The notes below the pieces were generated by a model. The model was given only the letters and a program-made list of their open reading frames with translations. It was not told where the DNA came from and made no database searches. A stretch of DNA of 64,000 nucleotides from Thermobrachium celere DSM 8682 (lineage in GTDB: Bacteria > Bacillota > Clostridia > Clostridiales > Caloramatoraceae). This document shows, in pieces, positions 62,487 to 64,000 of this stretch. Made by a program: the position numbers and the translations under genes. Location: contig NZ_HF952018.1 of NCBI RefSeq assembly GCF_000430995.1, positions 297,938 through 361,937 of the forward strand. Direction: 5' to 3'. Each line of letters opens with the position of its first letter. The stretch's first letter is position 1.

Positions 62487-63641
62487 TTGATTTTAATAAA
62501 GAACGGAACTGTCTTGACTATGGCAGGTAGGGTTATAGAAAATGGTTGTGTACTTGTTGAGGATTCAAAGATAAAGTATGTAGGAGAAGAGAAGGATTTT
62601 GAAGGTGTTTCAGAGATTATAGATGCAGAGGGCGGCTATATTATGCCTGGTATGATAGATGCCCACTGCCACCTTGGTTTGTGGGAGGATGGAGTAGGAT
62701 TTGAAGGTGCAGATGGAAATGAAGCAACAGATCCAATAACTCCACACCTAAGAGCAATTGATGGTATAAATCCAATGGACAGAACATTTAAAGAGGCCTA
62801 TGAAAATGGTATCACTTGTGTATGTACAGGTCCTGGAAGTGCAAATGTTATAGCAGGAAGTTTTGCTGTAATAAAGACATATGGTAAGAGAATAGATAAT
62901 ATGATTATAAAAAACCCTGCTGCTATAAAGGTAGCGTTTGGTGAAAATCCAAAATCAACTTATCATGAAAAACATGAAATGCCAACAACAAGAATGGGGA
63001 TAGCAGCACTTTTAAGAGAAACATTATACAAGGCACAGGAGTATATGAATAAAAAGGAAAATGCTGAAGAAGACGATGATAAGCCAGACTTTGACATGAA
63101 GTATGAAAGTTTAATACCGGTTTTAAAGAGGGAGATACCTTTAAAGGTTCATGCCCATAGAGCAGATGATATGTTTACAGCAATTAGAATAGCAAAGGAA
63201 TTTAATTTAGATTTAACTTTAGACCACTGTACAGAAGGTCACTTAATAGCTGATGAACTTAAGGAAGAAGGATATCCTCTTATAGTTGGTCCAAGTTTAT
63301 CAGAAAGAAGTAAAGTTGAATTAAGGGAACTAACCTTTGAAACAGCAGGAATACTAAGCAAAAAGGGGATAGATATTGCCATTATGACAGACCATGGGGT
63401 TATTCCAATACAGTATCTTCCTCTTTGTGCAGCCCTTGCAGTAAAACATGGAATGGATGAGATGGAGGCACTAAAGGCTATAACTATAAATCCAGCAAAG
63501 ATATTAAAGATAGATGATAGAGTAGGTTCACTTGAAGTTGGCAAGGATGCAGATATAGTTGTTTTGGATAAGTTTCCACTAGATGTTATGGCAAAGACAA
63601 AATATGTTCTAATAGATGGAAAGGTTGTTTTTAGAAGATAA
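62487..63641 (+). CDS. Amidohydrolase (imidazolonepropionase-like)
   Basis: 384 residues of the metal-dependent amidohydrolase superfamily. Metal ligands: GMIDAHCHLG (HxH), KVHAHRADD, TLDHCTEGH and IMTDHG (Asp). The C-terminal NPAKILKIDDRVGSLEVGKDADIVVL completes the composite beta-sandwich. It hydrolyses an amide or cyclic amide; the substrate is unknown. TTG 62487 is used, 8 bases after AGGGGG, with no ATG nearby. It ends before the strong hairpin at 63680. Confidence 0.88.
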   Translation: MILIKNGTVLTMAGRVIENGCVLVEDSKIKYVGEEKDFEGVSEIIDAEGGYIMPGMIDAHCHLGLWEDGVGFEGADGNEATDPITPHLRAIDGINPMDRTFKEAYENGITCVCTGPGSANVIAGSFAVIKTYGKRIDNMIIKNPAAIKVAFGENPKSTYHEKHEMPTTRMGIAALLRETLYKAQEYMNKKENAEEDDDKPDFDMKYESLIPVLKREIPLKVHAHRADDMFTAIRIAKEFNLDLTLDHCTEGHLIADELKEEGYPLIVGPSLSERSKVELRELTFETAGILSKKGIDIAIMTDHGVIPIQYLPLCAALAVKHGMDEMEALKAITINPAKILKIDDRVGSLEVGKDADIVVLDKFPLDVMAKTKYVLIDGKVVFRR

Positions 63642-63679
63642 ATGAGATAATCTGTTTTAGTAGAAGAGTTTTATTTTAA

Positions 63680-63724
63680 AAAGCTCCATACAAGGACTAT
63701 GAAGGGTGCCTTGTATGGAGCTTT
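63680..63724 (+). terminator. Terminator of the tex operon
   Basis: 16-bp perfect stem AAAGCTCCATACAAGG / CCTTGTATGGAGCTTT, 13-base loop, then TTATAC. Confidence 0.88.
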
Positions 63725-63887
63725 TTATACCTTTTATAGCTAGAGCAAGTTATATTATAGAAGAGGAATAATGTTAAATAAATCAAAAATATTTTTTAAT
63801 TATTGATAAAAACAAACTAAATTATTTTTTATAATGTACGATATTATAAGTAAAGTTATCCTAAAACATATTAAAAGGAGTGGGATT

Positions 63888-64000
63888 GTGGCAAGGGAAT
63901 TGTACGATAGGATATTAAATACGCATCACAGAAGGCACTTTTATGATATAGAGTCAACAGTTAACAAGTTTTATGACATGTTTGGCAATGACTTTAAAAA
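63888..64000 (+). CDS. Partial gene cut by window end, unknown
   Basis: Open frame from GTG 63888 (AAAAGGAGTGGGATT upstream) to the edge, reading MARELYDRILNTHHRRHFYD and on without stop for 37 codons. The ribosome site is strong and the frame intact, so a real gene is likely. I do not recognise the N-terminus. Confidence 0.6.
   Translation, partial: MARELYDRILNTHHRRHFYDIESTVNKFYDMFGNDFK

Overview
The window is AT-rich DNA of Gram-positive type: purine-rich Shine-Dalgarno sequences of the AGGAGG/GGGGGA kind, frequent TTG and GTG starts, intrinsic terminators after most operons, and sigma-A promoters spaced by 17 bases. AdhE, reverse rubrerythrin, the short nadABC set, OPT and ZIP transporters, Tex, and PyrR, Rex and CcpA-type control signals all point to a fermentative, saccharolytic, anaerobic clostridium. 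The heavy starch-degrading and protease equipment would fit a Caloramator-like thermophile, but I cannot fix the genus from sequence alone.

Layout. 0-4 kb: trehalose PTS operon (treB, treC, treR). 4-8 kb: adhE on the minus strand with two Rex-like operators, then a TtcA-like PP-loop protein. 8-13.4 kb: extracellular type I pullulanase and a divergent GH3 glucosidase with a cre-like site. 13.4-17.9 kb: carAB behind a PyrR-type attenuator. 18-20.3 kb: acetoacetate decarboxylase-like protein, a decayed SDR dehydrogenase and a membrane metallophosphoesterase. 20.4-25.7 kb: a 1710-residue modular GH13 enzyme, followed by an out-of-frame, stop-containing LPXTG anchor remnant. 25.9-28.6 kb: two tandem PAS-GGDEF diguanylate cyclases. 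28.8-35.8 kb: esterase plus MFS transporter, OPT transporter, ABC exporter, ZIP transporter. 36.4-43.0 kb (minus strand): M4 protease, pdxST, nadABC. 43.7-49.8 kb: DEAD-box helicase, a small zinc-ribbon protein with a switch-like leader, a GAF-GGDEF protein, and an ECF sigma with a membrane beta-propeller partner. 49.9-52.4 kb: cbiMQO-type metal ECF transporter. 52.6-57.8 kb: MacAB-like export operon with its two-component system. 57.9-64 kb: coiled-coil protein, FmdB zinc ribbon, reverse rubrerythrin, small proteins, MpsC-family protein, Tex, amidohydrolase, and a gene cut by the window edge.

Most striking signal. Two copies of a roughly 430-nt intergenic sequence (35892-36330 and 43191-43618) fold on the minus strand into a closing helix plus about nine hairpins. 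Two hairpins carry GNRA tetraloops, and several share a GUC / loop / GAY cap. One has a self-complementary GGGCCC loop whose supporting stem has changed sequence between the copies while keeping its pairing. I do not recognise this RNA; it looks like a large structured, possibly self-associating, noncoding RNA. Other RNA-level candidates are the mutually exclusive helices before the zinc-ribbon gene (45.35-45.44 kb), an attenuator-like leader before cbiM, a hairpin masking the ribosome site of the ZIP gene, and a roughly 100-nt C-rich small RNA at 45.72-45.82 kb with 19 nt of perfect complementarity to the protease translation start.

How the genes work together. Secreted pullulanase and the GH13 enzyme open starch or glycogen. 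Trehalose enters by PTS and is split by TreC. AdhE re-oxidises NADH under Rex (NADH/NAD ratio) control. nadABC and pdxST supply NAD and PLP. cre-like sites suggest carbon-catabolite control of the glycosidases.
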